From NCBI RefSeq assembly GCF_027595985.1, contig NC_073313.1:80871994-80935993 (forward strand): DNA of 64,000 bases. The letters are read 5' to 3'. The stretch's first letter is position 1; each line of letters starts with the position of its first letter. Source of the DNA: Sorex araneus (Eukaryota > Chordata > Mammalia > Eulipotyphla > Soricidae). The notes under the pieces are model-generated. The model did not search any database, was not told where the DNA came from, and saw nothing but the letters and a program-made list of their open reading frames with translations. Below, in pieces: positions 60,222 to 64,000 of this stretch. A program made the translations under genes and the position numbers.

Positions 60222-60994
60222 ATTGCTGGGCTTGAGGATGTAGTTCAGTGCTGAGGCCCTGGGTTCCACCCTCAATATCTCAAAAGGAGTGAAAAAGATA
60301 TAACAATAAGTATGGGCCAGAGAGATGGTTCAGGCATTAAGTAGCTTTATCTGCTACTGTCCCCAGTTCAATCCTCGGCACTGCAAAGGATCCCCGGAGC
60401 ACCGCCAGGAGTGACCCCTGAACACAGAGCCAGGAATAATCTCTGAGCACTGTTGGGTGTAGCCCAAATCACTACCCCCCCCAAAGTACTAATAATAAAT
60501 ATAAAGAAAGGGAAAAACAACTGAACAATTTTGAAACTTTTTTTTGGCTTTTGGGGTCATACCCAGCAATGCACAGGGATTACTCCTGGCTCATGCACTC
60601 AGGAATTACTCCTGGCGGTACTCGGGGGACCATATAGGATACTGGGAATCAAACCTGGGTCAGCCACATGCAAGACAAATGCCCTACCCGCTGTGCTATT
60701 GCTCCAGCCCCCAAGTTTTGAAACTTTTAGTGTTTGGGTCTGTTTAGGAAGATAAACTGGAAATAACATGCAAACCAAACATTAAGGCGTAAGAACTGAG
60801 GGCTTTTTGCTTTCCAGTATTGGGGGTTTGGGTGGAAAGAGAGTTTGGACTACACCTGACAGCACTCCTGGCCTACTCCTGGCTCTGCTCTCAGAGATCA
60901 CTTCTGGCAGTGCTCAGGGAACCCTATGTAGTCAAACCAGGATCAGCCATGTGCAAGGCCTTACCACCTTACCCCCTGTGCTATCTTTCTGACC
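60222..60994. mobile_element. SINE cluster: ID-like (+), SOR (+), SOR (-), SOR (-)
   Basis: 60222-60290 is tRNA-like without an SOR body. 60314-60483 is sense SOR. 60538-60712 is antisense, near consensus, with 'ttttgaaactttt' on both sides. 60818-60994 is an older antisense copy. Confidence 0.8.
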
Positions 60995-61079
60995 CTTCCC
61001 TAATCTTTTTAAATTTTACTAATGCCATGTTTTCTGTTATAGTAGGGGACAAAATTCTCTAAAATGTTTTCATGGTGTC

Positions 61080-61165
61080 AAAACTGCACATACGGGCATT
61101 ATCTTGTGACCAGTGACCACAGTGCCCTTGTGACAGATGACGGACAGCTCTGGGAGCCACTTATC
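61080..61165 (+). pseudogene. MIR542: MIR542 ortholog, strongly diverged and probably decayed
   Basis: The 3p seed start 'cttgtgacagat' (61127-61138) and the 3' flank 'ctctgggagccacttatctt' match the human MIR542 locus from memory, and position and strand after miR-503 agree. Between them the mature 3p is four bases short and mostly altered. The 5p arm (about 61091-61113, 'tacgggcattatcttgtgac') has several changes, including the C-to-G that breaks the pairing with the 3p GTGACA. A short bulged stem may remain, so residual processing is not excluded. Confidence 0.72.
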
Positions 61166-61284
61166 TTTGTGGCAAAACAAGTAGTATCACCAGACCAATC
61201 AATGAGCACTCAGCAGAAAAGTGGACCTTACACAAGGAAAAATATAGTTGCCATGGCAAGATGAGGGAAATATGTTATATCTGA

Positions 61285-62850
61285 AGAGTTTATTTATTTA
61301 TTTATTTATTTATTTATGGTTTGGGGGCCACGCCTGGAGGTGCTCAGGAGTTGACTCCTGGCTCTTCACTCAGGACTCCCTCCTGGTGGTGCTCAGGGGA
61401 CCATATGGGATGCTGGAGATCGAACCTGGATCATCCACATGCAAAGCAAACACCCTACACCTATACTATTGCTCTGGCCCTATCTGAAGAGTTGAATGCA
61501 AAATGGGATGAGTTTTTGTGTGCTTTGTTGCCGTTTTGTGTCTTTTTAATGAACTGAACTTAGAAGGGCATTAACTTTGATATTCATATACAGTGATAAA
61601 GAATTTAAGCTCAAAGGGCCGGAGCAATAGTACAGCGGGTAGGGTGCTTGCCATATACACAGCCAACCTGGGTTTGACCCCAACTATCCCATATGGTCCC
61701 CTGAGCACTGCGAGGAGTGATTCCTGAGTGCAGAGCCAGGAGTAACCCCTGAGCATCACCGGTGTGGCCCAAAAACAAACAGAAAAAGAATTTAGGCACA
61801 AACAAATGGAAAAATGAGTCTGGGGAGATAGTACAGGGGTTAGGAGCCTTACAAGGCAGACACCAGACCAGAGTTCGATTCCCCACACCTCAAAACCTCA
61901 GGAGCATGGCCAGCTGCAGCCCCCACACCGCAGGGTGGTCCTGCTGGTGCACAGTTGACTATCAGAGAGGGTATTCTCCATGCTAGAGTTCTCTGAGCAT
62001 TGCTTGACTTGACATACCCCCAAAAGTGAGGGGGAATCGTTATTAATGACTGTAGAAACAGGGTGATCTTTACTATCCTAAGCTCACATAAGTGGTCAAG
62101 AAAAAATCAAAACAGGGGCCAGAGAAGTAATACAGGAGGCAGGGCACTTGCCTTGCATGCATCTGACCGAGGTTCAGTCCCCAACACTTTATATGGTCCC
62201 TGGAGTGACCCCTGAGCACAGAGTCAGGAGTAAGCCCAGAGAACCGCCAGATGTGATCCAAAACTAAAAACAAGAAAAGACAAACAGGGGTCAGAGAGTG
62301 TGCAGAGGGTAAGCAGCTTATCTTCCATGTGGCAGACCCGGGTTTGATTCTGTGACACCACCTAGTGTCTCCCAAGTCACCACTAGGAGTGATTCATGAG
62401 TGCAGAGCCAGTATTAAACCCTGAGCACCACTGGGTGTGATCCAAACCAACCCTAAGAAAGAAAAAAAGGGGGGGAAGTACATGAAAAAATCAGAGAGAA
62501 AAAAGAATATGTCGAGTTGCTCCCTCCGGCAGTTTGTAGAATGGGAAATAGGGGCTGGAGAGATAGTATAAAAGTGGCCATGACTCTGGTTCAAATCCCA
62601 GCATCACATATGGTCTCCCAAGAGCCAAGTGTGACCCCTGAGCACTGCTGATGTGGCCCCAAAACCAACATAAAAAGAGTAGGAATCAGGAACTCTCTGA
62701 ATGACTTCAAAGAATAGGGGTACAGAGTCGTGCACACAAGCCTAGCACGGGCCCAATACAGGTTCCATCCCCAATATCATATGGTCCCCCAACCATCCAG
62801 GGTGGCCAAGGTATCCTCAACACCGCAGTGTCGGGCCTTTGCATAGAACT
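61285..62850. mobile_element. Dense SOR SINE field inside the miR-542 to miR-450 interval
   Basis: Copies at about 61285-61480 (-, with (TTTA)n, TSD 'tatctgaagagtt'), 61615-61790 (+, TSD 'aaagaattta'), 61815-62028 (+, atypical), 62114-62280 (+), 62288-62470 (+), 62549-62672 (+) and 62690-62850 (+, diverged). Only short unique pieces are left between them. Confidence 0.82.
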
Positions 62851-62907
62851 TCAAAATCAAACTACCTGGTGATCATTCCTGAGCACTTCCAGGGGTGACG
62901 CAAAAAT

Positions 62908-63155
62908 CACTGTATCACTGTCATCCCGTTGTTCGTCGATTTACTCGAGAGTACACCAGTAATGTCTATTCCTCCCAGCCCTGAGATTTTAGCAGCCTCT
63001 CCTTACTCATCCTTCCCAACGGTTGGAGGCTCTTTCAAGGTCAGAGGAATGAGACCTGTTGTTACTGTTTTAGGCATATTGAATATGCCATGGGTAGCTT
63101 GCCAGGCTCTGCCACGCAGGCAGGATACTCTCAGTAGCTTGCCAAGCTCTCCGGG
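62908..63155 (-). mobile_element. Composite SOR-head SINE, long form, truncated head
   Basis: Second-body SINE with about 70 extra bases (62976-63045) not present in the two other copies. Its head end is replaced by a (TATATG)n run at 63158-63208. Confidence 0.82.
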
Positions 63156-63309
63156 AGGTATATATATGTATATATATGTATATATACATATATATATGTA
63201 TATATATTACTCTCTATGATTTTTTGCCTACTGTCTGAACTCCATCAAATATGGTGTGGTAATTATGGAAAATGGGTAGGAAGTGTTTTATGATGTGTCT
63301 TGCAGCTGC

Positions 63310-63855
63310 AAAGTGACCACAAAGTCCGGAAAGCAGCCTGGAACATGACAGTGGTTGGGTAGTGGGGGTCTGCTGCCCGGGCTGGGTCCCTTGGGGTGGG
63401 GAGTGTTCTCACCTGCCCTCGTCTGGGGTGGTCTGAGTGAAAACAGCCTGGTGCTGAGTCCAGAGCCCAGTGGCATGGCTATGGGGGCCTCGCTTTATCG
63501 CTTTATCTCCCGTCTGGGAGGAGCAGCCGTTGAGATCTGGAGGGTGGCTGATGAGGAGATTATCTGGTTCCGGCAGGATGTGGCAGGGTGTGGCTTATGG
63601 GTATGATCCCTGGGTCACCAGAGATTGGGGGATAGCAGGCAGAGGATCTCTGCTTCCGGGTCCCGTTGAGTCCAGATTTCAAGGTCACAAAGTTCCACAT
63701 TTTCTGGTTTCTGTGGGACTTCATTCATGCATGAGGCTCGGCAGGAGCGTCCGGAAAGTGGCCTGGAGCGCAGCGACAGTTGGGTCCCTTGGGGTGAGGA
63801 GGGTTCTCAGCTGCCCCCCTCTGGGGTGCCCCGAGTGAAAACAGCCTGGCGCGGA
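63310..63855. repeat. Unknown element with ~110-125-bp terminal direct repeats
   Basis: The left repeat (about 63327-63453) and right repeat (about 63750-63853) share 'gtccggaaag', 'gggtcccttggggtg' and 'gagtgaaaacagcctgg' in the same order and orientation. They flank about 300 bases of unrelated GC-rich sequence. It matches no family known to me, and the 122-codon frame across it has no domain. Confidence 0.8.
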
Positions 63856-63870
63856 AAATAAAAGGAAAAT

Positions 63871-63970
63871 AAAAGAAATGTGCACTTCTTTTTGCATTGC
63901 TCTCATCTACACAACGCAATATCTGCATGTAGGGACCATTCAATATGCATTATTTTGTTCCTATGTACAA
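63871..63970 (+). pseudogene. Possible decayed MIR450A ortholog
   Basis: 'aaaagaaatgtgcacttctt' leads into TTTTTGC (63889-63895), then 'gtagggaccatt', 'tgcatt' and 'attttgt' in the order and approximate spacing of a human MIR450A precursor from memory. The 5p seed is altered after TTTTGC and arm pairing is poor. Identity is low, so this rests mainly on order, strand and expected position. Confidence 0.35.
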
Positions 63971-64000
63971 AAGATAAAAGTATGGACAGGAATATAACAC

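Noticed and set aside
63890-63915. Intact miR-450
   Set aside because: The seed and the opposite arm do not match, so only a decayed copy can be proposed.

Overview
This is a piece of a mammalian X chromosome, almost certainly from a shrew (Sorex or a close relative). The evidence for the lineage is the very dense field of one tRNA-derived SINE, recognisable in both orientations by a head like 'gctggagcaatagcacag', a B-box 'gggttcgattcccagc' and a body ending 'gtgtgacccaaaaagc'. This is the SOR type known from shrews. L1 3' ends, old MIR and L2 copies, introns, poly(A) signals and CpG islands confirm a mammalian nuclear genome. There is no bacterial-style gene organisation.

The window is syntenic with human Xq26.3, read in the transcription direction of PLAC1. 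Positions 1-28.4 kb hold repeats and unique intron or intergenic DNA upstream of the only protein gene. PLAC1 (placenta-specific 1) is encoded in one terminal exon (CDS 28555-29184, + strand). From 29.4 to 46 kb the DNA is mostly L1, SINE, an LTR-like element and two very large purine microsatellites. From 46 to 58 kb the sequence changes character: it is nearly free of shrew SINEs and carries two CpG islands (about 49.5-51.7 kb and 55-56.2 kb). Between them lie the intact miR-424 (rodent miR-322) and miR-503 hairpins, 54129-54226 and 54435-54505, on the same strand as PLAC1. This is the promoter and 5' part of the MIR503HG/miR-424~503~542~450 polycistron. Strong splice-site motifs sit directly around both hairpins.

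From 59.4 kb the window is again saturated with SINEs. At 61080-61165 lies the orthologous MIR542 site. The 3p seed and about 20 bases of 3' flank are kept, but the rest of the mature sequence and the arm pairing are degraded. At the right edge (63871-63970) is a weaker match to a MIR450A precursor that also looks decayed, just after a strange roughly 540-bp element with terminal direct repeats. The most interesting observation is this asymmetric fate of one microRNA cluster: the miR-15/16-family members 424 and 503 are preserved, while the distal 542/450 members appear to be eroding under heavy SINE insertion.

In humans PLAC1 (a secreted ZP-like trophoblast protein) and the 424/503 cluster (cell-cycle repression, differentiation, placental and imprint-like X biology) are neighbours. 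Nothing in the sequence shows a direct functional link. Repeat family names, boundaries and comparisons with human and mouse are from memory and eye alignment, with edges good to about 5-20 bases unless a target-site duplication is given.
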